Source: a bacterium (GTDB taxonomy: Bacteria; Bacillota; Clostridia; Christensenellales; Aristaeellaceae). From it: a stretch of 64,000 nucleotides of DNA. Made by a program: the position numbers and the translations under genes. Position 1 is the first letter of the stretch. The number at the start of each line of letters is the position of its first letter. Under the pieces are notes generated by a model. That model saw only the letters and a program-made list of their open reading frames with translations, searched no databases and was not told where the DNA came from. This document shows, in pieces, positions 16,078 through 24,755 of this stretch. The DNA lies in NCBI GenBank assembly GCA_004563405.1, contig SFTH01000005.1, positions 1 through 64,000 on the forward strand, read 5' to 3'.

Positions 16078-17559
16078 ATGAGCAGAGTAGTATTGGAGAT
16101 GCGCGACATCGTGAAGCGCTTCCCGGGCGTGCTTGCGCTCAACGGAGTCAGCCTGAAGGTGTATGAGGGCGAAGCGATGGCTCTGCTGGGTGAAAACGGC
16201 GCGGGCAAATCGACATTGATGAAGGTGCTCACCGGCGTGTACAAGCGGGACGAGGGCACGATTCTCTACGAGGGACGCGAGGTTGCCTATACAAACGCGC
16301 GCCAGGCCCAGGACGACGGCATTGCCATCATCCACCAGGAGCTGAACCTGATTCCGAAGATGAAGGTTTACGAAAACATCTTTCTGGGCCGCGAGGTGCG
16401 AAAGCGCGGCGGCGCGTTGGACAAAAAGTACATGATCCAGAAATCGGCGGAGCTGTTGCAGGAAGTGCGGATGAACATCAGCCCGAACGCGCTCATCAGC
16501 TCTCTGTCCATCGCGCAGCAACAGATGGTGGAAATCGCAAAGGCCCTGCTGATGGACGCGAAGGTCATCATCATGGACGAGCCCACGGACGCGCTGCCGG
16601 ACGAAGAGGTGGAGAGCCTGTTCAACATCATCCGCACGCTCAAGGAAAAGAAGAAGGGCATCGTGTACATCTCCCACCGACTGAAGGAGATCTTCGAAAT
16701 CTGCGAGCACGCGACAATTTTGCGCGACGGGCAGTTCATCACGGAGAAGCCCGTATGCGAGCTAGATCAGCAGAGCCTGATCAGCATGATGGTCGGCCGC
16801 AGCCTGGACCAGCAGTTCCCCTATATGGACATGGAGCTGGGCGAGGTGATCTTCTCGGTGAAGGGCCTGAGCAACCATCTGGTGCGAGACATCTCCTTCG
16901 AGGTGCGCAGCGGAGAGGTGCTGGGCGTGACCGGACTCGTCGGCGCGGGGCGCACGGAGCTCGCACAGACCATCTACGGCCTGCACGAGTGGAAGGAGGG
17001 CGAGATGACGCTGCGCGGCAAGCAGATTCATCCCACCAATCCAAACCAGGCGATCCGCCACGGCATTTACTACATGACCGAGGATCGCAAGCGCAACGGC
17101 CTGGTGCTCATCATGGACGTGCGCAAAAACATATCGCTTTCGTCGCTGGAAAAGATTTCAAAGCTCGGAAAGGTGGACGTTCGCAAGGAAAAGAAAATCT
17201 GTGCGGACTACATCGAGAAGATCAACGTAAAGACGCCGTCCCAAAACCAGAAGGTGCGCAACCTCTCCGGAGGCAACCAGCAGAAGGTGGTGCTCTCCAA
17301 GGCGCTGATGACGGAGCCGGACGTTCTGATTCTGGACGAGCCCACCCGCGGCATCGACGTGGGCGCAAAGAAGGAAATCTATACGCTGATCAACCAGCTC
17401 AAGGAGCGCGGCAAGGCAATCATTATGATCTCTTCCGAAATGCCCGAGATTCTGGGCATGTCTGACCGCGTGCTGATTCTGCACGAGGGGCACTGCAAGG
17501 GCGAATTGACCCGCGCAGAGGCGACGCAGGAAAAGATTATGGAGAAGATACTGAGTTGA
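16078..17559 (+). CDS. Sugar ABC transporter ATP-binding protein (RbsA/AlsA/MglA type)
   Basis: A 493-residue protein with two fused ABC ATPase domains, the normal layout for CUT2 sugar importers. Domain 1 has Walker A GENGAGKST (about 43-51), a degenerate signature near LSIAQQQ and Walker B IIMDEPTDAL. Domain 2 has a degenerate Walker A (GLVGAGRTE), signature LSGGNQQK and Walker B LILDEPTRGIDVGAK. The ATG at 16078 follows GGAGG at 5 nt; the open frame extends 71 codons upstream into the leader but lacks a binding site there. It energises uptake through the permease encoded next, whose gene starts 32 bp after this stop. Substrate class: a monosaccharide such as allose, ribose or a cyclitol. 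Confidence 0.95.
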   Translation: MSRVVLEMRDIVKRFPGVLALNGVSLKVYEGEAMALLGENGAGKSTLMKVLTGVYKRDEGTILYEGREVAYTNARQAQDDGIAIIHQELNLIPKMKVYENIFLGREVRKRGGALDKKYMIQKSAELLQEVRMNISPNALISSLSIAQQQMVEIAKALLMDAKVIIMDEPTDALPDEEVESLFNIIRTLKEKKKGIVYISHRLKEIFEICEHATILRDGQFITEKPVCELDQQSLISMMVGRSLDQQFPYMDMELGEVIFSVKGLSNHLVRDISFEVRSGEVLGVTGLVGAGRTELAQTIYGLHEWKEGEMTLRGKQIHPTNPNQAIRHGIYYMTEDRKRNGLVLIMDVRKNISLSSLEKISKLGKVDVRKEKKICADYIEKINVKTPSQNQKVRNLSGGNQQKVVLSKALMTEPDVLILDEPTRGIDVGAKKEIYTLINQLKERGKAIIMISSEMPEILGMSDRVLILHEGHCKGELTRAEATQEKIMEKILS

Positions 17560-17591
17560 CAGAGCCGACGGCAGAAAGGAAGAAGAACAAT

Positions 17592-18773
17592 ATGAAGGCA
17601 GTTAAAAAATCCATGATCGTCATTGGAACCGCGGGCGGCTTCGCGCTGTTCCTCTGGTCGGTTTACAGGCTGTTCAACGCGAAATTAATCAACGCCCTCT
17701 CCTTTGTGATTCTGGTCGCGGGCGTCGCGCTGCTGGCCTGCGGTATCGCTTCGTATGTGAATTGCAGCCGCGAACAAAAGAAGCTGGAAAAGAAGAATCC
17801 GGGTGCAAAATCCGCATATCTGAAGGCGGTGGACGACGTGGTCGGCTTTGGCAGCCGCTTCCGTCCGGTGCTGATCATGCTGCTGGTCGCGGCGGTGTTC
17901 AGCTGCATGCATCCCCGCTTTCTCACGATGTCCAATTTCCTGAACATCCTCAAGCAGAATTCGCACTACGGAATCCTTGCAGCGGGCGTTTGCTTCGCCA
18001 TTCTGCTGGGCGGCATCGACATCTCCGTCGGCTCGGTTCTGGCCTTCTCCGGCGCGGTGGCCGCTCTGATCATTTCCACCGGCGGTTCGGTCATCTTTGC
18101 AATCCTCGCGGCAATCGCCATCGGCGCGGTGGCCGGACTGATGAACGGCGTATTCATTGCGCGCTTCAAGCTCCAGCCGATGATCGTCACCCTGGCGACC
18201 ATGTCCATCTTCCGCGGCGCGACGCTGGTGCTGACGAACGGCAAGTCCATCTCCCTGGGCAAGCTCGCGGGTTCGGGCATGTTCAAGGCTATCGGCCAGG
18301 GCTCTCTGGGCTTCCTTCCGGTTCCGGTACTGCTGCTGATTGTGACCTATGCGGTGGTCTATTACATCCTGAACATGACCAGCTTCGGCCGGCACGTCTA
18401 CGCGATCGGCGGCAACGAGGAGGCGGCGCGGCTCTCGGGCATCAATGTGGAGCGCACCAAGACGCTGGCGCACCTGATGAGCGGCCTGCTGGCGGGCGTT
18501 GCCGGCATCCTGGTCACGGCCCGCGTGGCCTCCGCAACGCCCACCGCGGGCGACGGCTATGAGATGGACGCCATCGCGGCGGCAGTCATCGGCGGCATCT
18601 CCCTGCGCGGCGGCGAGGGCCAGGTGCTCTTTACCATCGTCGGCGCAGTCATCATCGGCATGCTGAACAATATCCTGAACCTGATGAACGTCTCCAGCTA
18701 CTATCAGACGATCATCAAGGGTGTTGTGATCCTGATCGCGGTTTTGCTGGACGCGAAGTCCAAGGAAAAGTGA
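17592..18773 (+). CDS. Sugar ABC transporter permease (RbsC/AlsC type)
   Basis: A 393-residue membrane protein, longer than the roughly 320 residues usual for RbsC. The core (about residue 90 to the end) has the family pattern: LTMSNFLNIL, GGIDISVGSV, GLMNGVFIARF, and the EAARLSGIN coupling loop that contacts the ATPase. An extra N-terminal part (1-85) adds two hydrophobic helices and a charged linker. I chose the ATG at 17592 behind AAGGAAG; an in-frame TTG at 17556 overlaps the ATPase stop and is an alternative start. It forms the channel of the CUT2 importer. Confidence 0.93.
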   Translation: MKAVKKSMIVIGTAGGFALFLWSVYRLFNAKLINALSFVILVAGVALLACGIASYVNCSREQKKLEKKNPGAKSAYLKAVDDVVGFGSRFRPVLIMLLVAAVFSCMHPRFLTMSNFLNILKQNSHYGILAAGVCFAILLGGIDISVGSVLAFSGAVAALIISTGGSVIFAILAAIAIGAVAGLMNGVFIARFKLQPMIVTLATMSIFRGATLVLTNGKSISLGKLAGSGMFKAIGQGSLGFLPVPVLLLIVTYAVVYYILNMTSFGRHVYAIGGNEEAARLSGINVERTKTLAHLMSGLLAGVAGILVTARVASATPTAGDGYEMDAIAAAVIGGISLRGGEGQVLFTIVGAVIIGMLNNILNLMNVSSYYQTIIKGVVILIAVLLDAKSKEK

Positions 18774-18793
18774 GATTCATAAATCGGATGGTT

Positions 18794-18813
18794 ATATGGG
18801 AGGCATCCCATAT
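18794..18813 (+). promoter_or_regulatory. Intercistronic hairpin before the binding-protein gene
   Basis: ATATGGGA (18794-18801) pairs with TCCCATAT (18806-18813) around loop GGCA. No T tract follows. Such hairpins between transporter genes often shape relative mRNA stability; that role is inferred. Confidence 0.45.
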
Positions 18814-18843
18814 ACTAAATAAAAAACCAGGAGGTACCCCAAC

Positions 18844-19740
18844 ATGAAAAAGATCCTTGCTGTACTGATTGCCACGCTGATGCTGCTCTCCATGTGCAGC
18901 ATGGCCATGGCCGAAGAGACCGTGACCATCGGCTATCTGCTCTCCGACCTCTCCAACCAGTTCTTCACCACCCTCGAGCAGGGCATCAAGGCCCGCTGCG
19001 AGGAGCTGGGCGTCGAGGTTGTCGGCTATGACTCCGGCAACGATGCAGCGAACGACATGACCAACATGGAAGACCTGATCAACCTGGGCGTGGACATCAT
19101 CCTCTACAACCCCGTTGACAGCGACGCCGGCGAGGCCGTCGTCGAGCTGGCCAACGCGGCCGGCATCCCGGTGGTCACCATCGACCGCGGCGTGAACGGC
19201 GGCGAAGTGGTCTCCCACATCGCTTCTGACAACGTGTACGGCGCCGAGCTGGCCGCCAAGCACATCGTCGAGCTGCTGGGCGAAGAGGGCGGCGCCGTTG
19301 CTGAAGTGCAGGGCATGGCCGGCGCTTCCGCCGCGACCGACCGTCACACCGGCTTCGACAACGTGATGAGCGCTGCGGAGAACATCACGGTCGTCTCCAG
19401 CCAGATCGGCAACTGGGACCGCACCCAGGCGATGACCATCATGGAGAACGTTCTGACCTCCAACCCCGAAGTCAAGGCCGTGTTCTGCGCGAACGATGTC
19501 ATGGCTCTGGGCGTTGTGGAAGCCTGCCAGGCCAATGGCCGTGACGACATCATCATCGTCGGCTTCGATGCGGATGACGATGCCATCGCCGCGATTCAGG
19601 AAGGCACCATGAGCGGCACCATCCAGCAGCTGCCCGAGACCATGGGCGTGACCGGCGTGGACGTGGCGCTGGCCCATCTGAAGGGCGAAACGGTTGAAGC
19701 CAACATCGGCGTCGAAGTGGCGCTCGTGACCGCGGAATAA
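18844..19740 (+). CDS. Sugar-binding protein of the ABC importer (RbsB/AlsB type)
   Basis: A 298-residue periplasmic-binding-protein-like type 1 domain. The signal peptide spans residues 1-23 with cleavage after AMA. The mature protein opens with the ribose/allose-binder pattern (GYLLSDLSNQFF), followed by VTIDRG near 118 and GFDADDDA near 239, regions that contact the sugar in RbsB. A cysteine at position 18 lies in the signal region (LLSMC), but the residue before it is Met, not the usual Gly/Ala/Ser, so a lipid anchor is doubtful. The ribosome binding site AGGAGGT is perfect and the codons are strongly biased to C/G-ending forms, consistent with high expression. It delivers the sugar to the RbsC-like permease. 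Confidence 0.94.
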   Translation: MKKILAVLIATLMLLSMCSMAMAEETVTIGYLLSDLSNQFFTTLEQGIKARCEELGVEVVGYDSGNDAANDMTNMEDLINLGVDIILYNPVDSDAGEAVVELANAAGIPVVTIDRGVNGGEVVSHIASDNVYGAELAAKHIVELLGEEGGAVAEVQGMAGASAATDRHTGFDNVMSAAENITVVSSQIGNWDRTQAMTIMENVLTSNPEVKAVFCANDVMALGVVEACQANGRDDIIIVGFDADDDAIAAIQEGTMSGTIQQLPETMGVTGVDVALAHLKGETVEANIGVEVALVTAE

Positions 19741-19753
19741 GTTATGTTCCGGA

Positions 19754-19781
19754 GCGGAGCAGGGGAGATCCCCTGCTCCGC
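19754..19781 (+). terminator. Hairpin after the binding-protein gene
   Basis: GCGGAGCAGGGG (19754-19765) pairs perfectly over 12 bp with 19770-19781 around loop AGAT. The following CTGTTCTGT is a poor T tract, so partial termination or 3'-end protection of the binding-protein mRNA is more likely than full termination. Confidence 0.55.
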
Positions 19782-19965
19782 CTGTTCTGTAAAGGGACGA
19801 AAAAGATCCATACGAAGTGAAGAATGGAAGCGCGAGCGGATGCGCGCTGCGCGCCGAGAATGGGACGATTTGAATGTGAATGCACACGCGGGCCTGCCTG
19901 TGGGCGATCCGCGTATTGTATAGATGGATGCGCCCTGCGCACCAAAACGGAAAGGAGCAAGCAAA

Positions 19966-20784
19966 ATGAAAAAACTGCAATTCGGAATTGCCGAGTGGTG
20001 CGTGCCGGTGGCCGGTCCGTCGATCTGCCGCATGGCGGCGGAAGCCGGGCTGGACGGTGTGGAGCTCAACCTGGGCGAATTCAGCCACAACCTGCCGCTG
20101 ACGGACAGGCATGTGCGAAAGTACTATCTGGACGAACAGCAGAAGTACGGCATCGGCTTCGCCGGACTGGCGGTCAACACCCTCGATCAGAGCTACGTCA
20201 TGCCGCCGGAAAACGAGCAGCGCGCCAGGGAGCGGCGCTTCATTCTCAAATCTGCGGTGGAGACGGCGGCGGCGATGAAGATTCCGATCGTGCAGGTGCC
20301 AAATTTCTGGGACAATGCCATCAAAAATCACGACGAACTGGTGTTGGCTGCGGACTTCTTCCGGGAGGCGTGCGAGCTGGCGGAGAAGCAAAACGTCATC
20401 GTCAGCAGCGAAAACCCCATGTCCGTGGAGGAGAATCTGGAGCTGATGGAACTGGTGAACCGGCCGAATTTCCGCCTGTACTTCGACACGGAGAATCCGG
20501 TGTACTTCTCGGGTGCGAACAGCGCAGACATGCTGCGCGCCTACGGTGATCGGGTCTGCCAGATTCACGTCAAGGACGGCACCGACGAGCAGATGTCCTG
20601 CAAGTTGCTCGGACAGGGCCATGCCCACTTCCTGGAGTGCGCGCAGGTCATTCGGGAGATCGGCTACGAGGGCTGGATTGTGCTGGAAAACAACTACGAC
20701 ATGCCTCCGTTCAACACCTTCGAGAACGATCGCTTTGATCTTCTGGCGCAGGACGTTCGCATCCTCCGGGAGACGTTTGCATAG
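19966..20784 (+). CDS. Sugar phosphate isomerase/epimerase (xylose-isomerase-like TIM barrel)
   Basis: A 272-residue TIM-barrel protein of the AP-endonuclease-2/xylose-isomerase-like superfamily. Likely divalent-metal ligands are in SSENPMS (E), YFDTENP (D), IHVKDG (H and D) and LENNYD (E). The ATG at 19966 follows AAAGGAGC. It is last in the rightward operon and probably isomerises or epimerises an intermediate made by the oxidoreductases or kinase. Hydroxypyruvate isomerase, ketose 3-epimerase and inosose-processing enzymes share this fold, so the exact reaction is open. It is not AlsE-like in fold class (ribulose-phosphate-3-epimerase family), which weakens a pure allose assignment. Confidence 0.85.
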   Translation: MKKLQFGIAEWCVPVAGPSICRMAAEAGLDGVELNLGEFSHNLPLTDRHVRKYYLDEQQKYGIGFAGLAVNTLDQSYVMPPENEQRARERRFILKSAVETAAAMKIPIVQVPNFWDNAIKNHDELVLAADFFREACELAEKQNVIVSSENPMSVEENLELMELVNRPNFRLYFDTENPVYFSGANSADMLRAYGDRVCQIHVKDGTDEQMSCKLLGQGHAHFLECAQVIREIGYEGWIVLENNYDMPPFNTFENDRFDLLAQDVRILRETFA

Positions 20785-20872
20785 AGCGAAGGTACGGCTT
20801 GAAGGCGATGGGTGCAAAAGGCGGGAAAGCGGGCAAATCTATGTCCCGGGCGCCTCAGAATCGCAAATCCCC

Positions 20873-20918
20873 AAAAACGGCCGCCGGCACTTTTGCTTTG
20901 CCGGGGCCGTTTTTAATT
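20873..20918. terminator. Bidirectional rho-independent terminator
   Basis: The stem pairs 20873-20882 with 20905-20914 and 20884-20889 with 20899-20904 (one bulged G). The left arm begins AAAAA and the right arm ends TTTTT. It ends the sugar operon rightward and the branching-enzyme transcript leftward. Confidence 0.88.
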
Positions 20919-20991
20919 CTGCGCGCACAAACACGCAGTACGGAACGCAACAGAGCGGCACTCGAAGCGCCGCTCCGTTTCATTTTCGGAG

Positions 20992-23019
20992 TCAGCCCAC
21001 CTTCTGGAAGACAACCGCCGTGCGGCAGGGGATGTAGACCTCAAAGCCGAGGCCGCGCCCGGTCTCCTGGGTGTGGTAGATGTAGTCCTTGCTCACGCGC
21101 TCCTGGCCGCCGAATTCGGCGTCGTCGCTGGAGAACACCGCGCGGTACTGCCCGGCGCCGATGGTGTGGGCGTGGAGGAAGAAGTCCGGATCGGACTGGG
21201 TCGTGTTGAAGTTGAACAGGTAGAGCAGATCGCCCTTGGAGAAGGCGAGAATCTTCTTTTCCTGGTCAATCCAGAGGCTGACCGCCTGGGGCTTGCTGAG
21301 AACACGGTACTTCCGCGCGAACTTGAGCATCGCCCGGTCAAAATTCTCCAGCCACTGATACTTCAGATAGCCGTTTTCGGCCAGGGACCACTGGCGGCGC
21401 GCATACTTGTAGCTCCAGCCATTGCCCTCCCGGGGGAAGTCAATCCACTCGGGATGCCCGAATTCGTTGCCCATGAAGGCCAGATAGCCGTCGCTGGCCA
21501 GAACCAGCGTGGAGAAGCGGATGAGCTTGTGCAGGTCGATGGCGCGATCAATGACCGGAGAGTGATAGCACTTGTCCATGCCGGTGTACATCTCCGCGTC
21601 CGCCATGCGGAAGATCAGCGTCTTGTCGCCCACCAGCGCCTGGTCGTGGGACTCGCAGTAGCCGATGTTCTTCTCCTTCGGGCGACGGGTCGTCAGCTCG
21701 TACCAGAGCTTGTGCATGTCCCAATCCTCGTCCCGGTACTCCTTCAGAAGCTTGATCCAGAAGTCCGGCACGCCCATGGAGAGGCGGTAATCAAAGCCAA
21801 TGCCGCCGCTGCGGATGGGAATACACATGCCGGGCATGCCGCTCATCTCCTCGGCAATGGTGACGGCGAAGGGGTTGACCGCGTGCACCAGCTCGTTGGC
21901 GAGCTGGAGGTAGGTGATGGCGTCCACGTTGGTGTTCAGGCTGAAGTACTGATCGTACCCGGAGAAATTCGTGCCCAGACCGTGATCCTGATAGATCATG
22001 GAGGTCACGCCGTCGAAACGGAAGCCGTCGAAGTGATACTCCTCCTGCCAGAACTTCAGGTTGGAGAGCAGGAAGTGCAGCACCTCCGGGCGGGCATAAT
22101 CGAACAGCTTCGTGCCCCAGGCAGGATGCCAGCCCCGCTGCCCGGGAAGGAAGTACTGGTGGTCGGTGCCGTCCTGAAGGTTCAGGCCGTCGCCGGTATT
22201 CGGACAGGCGTGGGAATGTACCACGTCCAGGAGCACGAAGAGGTTCTTCTCGTGGGCGCGGTTGATGAGATACTTCAGATCCTCCGGCTCGCCGTACCAG
22301 GCGGAGGCGGCGAAGAAGTTCGAAACCTGATAGCCGAAGGAGGCGTAGTAGGGGTGCTCCTGTATGGCCATCAGCTGTATGGTGTTGTAGCCCAGATCGA
22401 CGATGCGGTCCAGATTGTTGTCGGCAAATTCCCGGTAGGAGCCGATGCCTTCCCGCTCCTGCGCCATGCCGATGTGACATTCGTAGATGACGGGCGTGGT
22501 CAGCTTGCGCTTTTTGTAGCTTCCGTCCGTCCAGAGGAAGCGCTTCTGCGGCGCCCAGATCTGACCGGCGAATTGCTTGGTGGAGGGATCCTGAACCACG
22601 CGGCGGATGTAGGCGGGAATGCGGTCGAAGGTTTCCTTGCCGTTGCGCACCTGAAGCTTTACGCGCTGGCCGTGCTGCAGGGCGTCCGCGCCCTGCAGAC
22701 GGATTTCCCACACGCCGTTGTCCAGACGGGTGAGGGGGTGGGACGCGCGGTTCCATTCGTTGAAATCGCCAATGAGATGCACCTCATCCGCGCCGGGAAG
22801 CCACTCGCGGAAGACCCAGCCGTCCTCGGTGCGGTTGAAGCCGTAGTACATGTAGCCATTGGCAAAGGAAGCGAGATCCGCGCCATCGCCGATCAACTGG
22901 CGGCGCACTTCCGTGTTGCGCTGCATGCGCAGGTCAATGTCGCGGTAAAAGGGCTTCAGCCAGGGGTCGATGGACAGGATTTTATACCGAACCTGTTCGG
23001 CCGTCTTTTTCATGGGCAT
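20992..23019 (-). CDS. glgB: 1,4-alpha-glucan branching enzyme family protein (GH13)
   Basis: A 675-residue glycoside hydrolase family 13 protein: an N-terminal CBM48-like domain (GWVFREWLPGADEVHLIGDFN region, about 60-150), the catalytic barrel and a C-terminal beta domain. The four GH13 regions are visible: DVVHSHACPN, GFRFDGVTSM (nucleophile Asp), AEEMSG (acid/base Glu) and ESHDQALVGDK (Asp). The sequence resembles the eukaryotic-type GH13_8 branching enzymes rather than E. coli GlgB. It makes alpha-1,6 branches in glycogen. I chose the ATG at 23019, 5 nt after GGAGG; ATG at 23013 is possible. No other glycogen gene is adjacent, so it is transcribed alone. Confidence 0.9.
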   Translation of the reverse strand: MPMKKTAEQVRYKILSIDPWLKPFYRDIDLRMQRNTEVRRQLIGDGADLASFANGYMYYGFNRTEDGWVFREWLPGADEVHLIGDFNEWNRASHPLTRLDNGVWEIRLQGADALQHGQRVKLQVRNGKETFDRIPAYIRRVVQDPSTKQFAGQIWAPQKRFLWTDGSYKKRKLTTPVIYECHIGMAQEREGIGSYREFADNNLDRIVDLGYNTIQLMAIQEHPYYASFGYQVSNFFAASAWYGEPEDLKYLINRAHEKNLFVLLDVVHSHACPNTGDGLNLQDGTDHQYFLPGQRGWHPAWGTKLFDYARPEVLHFLLSNLKFWQEEYHFDGFRFDGVTSMIYQDHGLGTNFSGYDQYFSLNTNVDAITYLQLANELVHAVNPFAVTIAEEMSGMPGMCIPIRSGGIGFDYRLSMGVPDFWIKLLKEYRDEDWDMHKLWYELTTRRPKEKNIGYCESHDQALVGDKTLIFRMADAEMYTGMDKCYHSPVIDRAIDLHKLIRFSTLVLASDGYLAFMGNEFGHPEWIDFPREGNGWSYKYARRQWSLAENGYLKYQWLENFDRAMLKFARKYRVLSKPQAVSLWIDQEKKILAFSKGDLLYLFNFNTTQSDPDFFLHAHTIGAGQYRAVFSSDDAEFGGQERVSKDYIYHTQETGRGLGFEVYIPCRTAVVFQKVG

Positions 23020-23035
23020 ATACACCTCCAACAAT

Positions 23036-23063
23036 ATTATAGCATTTGTGACATAAAAATCAA
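23036..23063 (-). promoter_or_regulatory. Sigma-A promoter of the branching enzyme gene
   Basis: TTGATT (23058-23063) and TATAAT (23036-23041) are 16 bp apart on the minus strand with TGC before the -10, giving a very short leader to the ATG at 23019. Confidence 0.75.
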
Positions 23064-23100
23064 GGTTAAAAGAAAATTATCGGCGGCGGGGTTGAGTGGG

Positions 23101-23130
23101 TTCATAAATCGGGCGCTGCGCCATAAAAAT
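23101..23130 (+). promoter_or_regulatory. Possible sigma-E promoter of spoIIIA
   Basis: TCATAAAT (23102-23109) and CATAAAAAT (23122-23130) resemble the mother-cell sigma-E -35 and -10 elements (the -10 consensus is close to CATACAAT) with about the right spacing. spoIIIA is sigma-E dependent in B. subtilis. The match is moderate and rests on analogy. Confidence 0.4.
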
Positions 23131-23155
23131 ACCATGTGCGGGAGGTGATGGCTGA

Positions 23156-24046
23156 ATGAATCCGGCGGACAGGCTTGCGGATGCGCTGGGCGGAGAACTG
23201 GGCGCGGCCGTGCGCGAAAACGCCGGCAGCATCGCAGAGCTGAGACTGCGCAGCGGGCGACCGGCGCGGATGGCGCTGCTGGGCGGGGACGAGCTGTGTC
23301 TCGCGCCGGTGGAGCCGACGGAGCTCAGGCGCATCCTCAACCGACTGATGGAAAACAGCCTGTACGCCTGGGAGGAGGAATTGAAGGAGGGATACTTTAC
23401 CGCCGCGGGAGGCCTGCGCGTAGGCGTGTGCGGCAAGATGAACGCGGCGCGAGGCGGCGTGGAGAGCCTTTCCTCGATCGCGTCGGTGTGCATACGCGTT
23501 CCACGGGAGATGCGCGGCTGCGCGGAGGAGCTGGCGAGGCGAACGCTGGCGGACGGCCCCACAAGCGTGCTGATTCTTTCCACGCCGGGCCGCGGAAAGA
23601 CAACGCTGCTGCGCGACTTTGTGCGCATCGCCTCGGCGCGGGGCTACAACGTGGCCGTCGCCGACGAGCGGCGGGAAATTGGAGCATGTCTCGAGGGCGT
23701 TCCCCAGATGGATCTGGGGGAGCGGACGGACGTGATGGACGGCTGTCCGAAGGTTCTCTCCGTTCCCATGCTGGTGCGCGCCTGTGCGCCGCAGATTCTG
23801 GCGGTGGACGAAATCGGCAGCACCGGGGATGCGCGCGTGCTCCGCGAGGCGATGCGCTGCGGCGTGGCCGTGGCCGCCACCGCCCACGCGGAAAACCTGG
23901 AGGCAGCGGCGCGCCGCAGGCAGATCGGCTTTTTGATTCGCGAGGGCATATTCGACTGGTGCGCGATACTGGGCCCGGGCGTCGGAAAAATTCGGGAGAT
24001 AAGGCCGCTGAAGGGCGGCGGGGAGGGGAAGGTGAAACAATGCTGA
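23156..24046 (+). CDS. spoIIIAA: Stage III sporulation protein AA (ATPase)
   Basis: A 296-residue secretion-type ATPase close to the usual length (about 307). It has an N-terminal regulatory segment, then Walker A STPGRGKTTLLRD near 140, a DERREIG segment and Walker B with ILAVDEIG. SpoIIIAA powers the mother-cell side of the A-Q channel that feeds the forespore after engulfment. The ATG follows GGGAGGTGATGGCTGA. It is first in an eight-gene operon and overlaps spoIIIAB by 7 bp. Confidence 0.96.
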   Translation: MNPADRLADALGGELGAAVRENAGSIAELRLRSGRPARMALLGGDELCLAPVEPTELRRILNRLMENSLYAWEEELKEGYFTAAGGLRVGVCGKMNAARGGVESLSSIASVCIRVPREMRGCAEELARRTLADGPTSVLILSTPGRGKTTLLRDFVRIASARGYNVAVADERREIGACLEGVPQMDLGERTDVMDGCPKVLSVPMLVRACAPQILAVDEIGSTGDARVLREAMRCGVAVAATAHAENLEAAARRRQIGFLIREGIFDWCAILGPGVGKIREIRPLKGGGEGKVKQC

Positions 24047-24543
24047 AGGGTGCGCTTCTGTCGGTGATACTTCTGTCCTGTGCAGGTGTGGGCCGCGCGC
24101 TCTCCAACGCGCGAAAGCGGCGGGTGGAGCTGCTGGGGGAGATCCTGGCAGCCATGCGCGTGCTGCGGCTGCGCATGCTCAACTCGATGGAGCCGTTGGG
24201 AATCCTGATGCGGAAATCGGATTCGCGGCTGTTCCGGGAGCTGGGAAACGACCTCTGGGAGGGCGGCGGGCTGGCGGAGAGCTGGCGCGGGATGCGGGAA
24301 AAGCAATCCCGCCGGGGCGGACTGCTGGACAGCCTGACCGAGGAGGACCTTCTGCTGCTGGACGGCTTTTTCCAGAATCTGGGGCAGAGCGGCCGGGAGG
24401 AGCAGTGCAGCCTGTTTTCCACGGTCATCGAGCGAATGGAGGAGGAGCAGAGCGCGGCGCGGCGAAGGTATGCGGACACCTCCAGGGTCTACACTGCCCT
24501 TGGAACGCTGATCGGAATTGCCATTTGCGTGCTGATTGTGTGA
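24040..24543 (+). CDS. spoIIIAB: Stage III sporulation protein AB
   Basis: A 167-residue protein with an N-terminal hydrophobic segment (LLSVILLSCAGVG), a helical middle containing the ELLGEILAAMRVLR and EEDLLLLDGF patterns, and a C-terminal membrane segment ending IGIAICVLIV. The length matches the family (about 170). It resembles the GspF/type II secretion platform fold. The ATG at 24040 overlaps the end of spoIIIAA and has GGGGAAGGTG upstream. Confidence 0.93.
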   Translation: MLKGALLSVILLSCAGVGRALSNARKRRVELLGEILAAMRVLRLRMLNSMEPLGILMRKSDSRLFRELGNDLWEGGGLAESWRGMREKQSRRGGLLDSLTEEDLLLLDGFFQNLGQSGREEQCSLFSTVIERMEEEQSAARRRYADTSRVYTALGTLIGIAICVLIV

Positions 24544-24551
24544 GGTTTGGT

Positions 24552-24749
24552 ATGGATGTGAATTTTATATTCCGGATCGGCGCCATTGGAATACTCATCA
24601 CGGTGGTTTCGCAGGTACTGATTCGCGCGGGCAGGGAGGATGTGGCGACCCTGGCGACGCTCGCCGGGCTCATTGTCGTGCTGATGATGGTGGTCAACAT
24701 GATTTCCGAGTTCTTCGAGAGCATTCGCGTGATGTTCAGCCTGGAGTGA
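24552..24749 (+). CDS. spoIIIAC: Stage III sporulation protein AC
   Basis: A 65-residue protein, nearly all membrane: two helices (about 4-24 and 33-55) separated by a short polar turn (RAGREDVAT). This is the standard size and layout of SpoIIIAC, an integral component of the sporulation channel. The ATG follows GAGGT, 8 bp after the spoIIIAB stop. Confidence 0.93.
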   Translation: MDVNFIFRIGAIGILITVVSQVLIRAGREDVATLATLAGLIVVLMMVVNMISEFFESIRVMFSLE

Positions 24750-24755
24750 GCGGAT

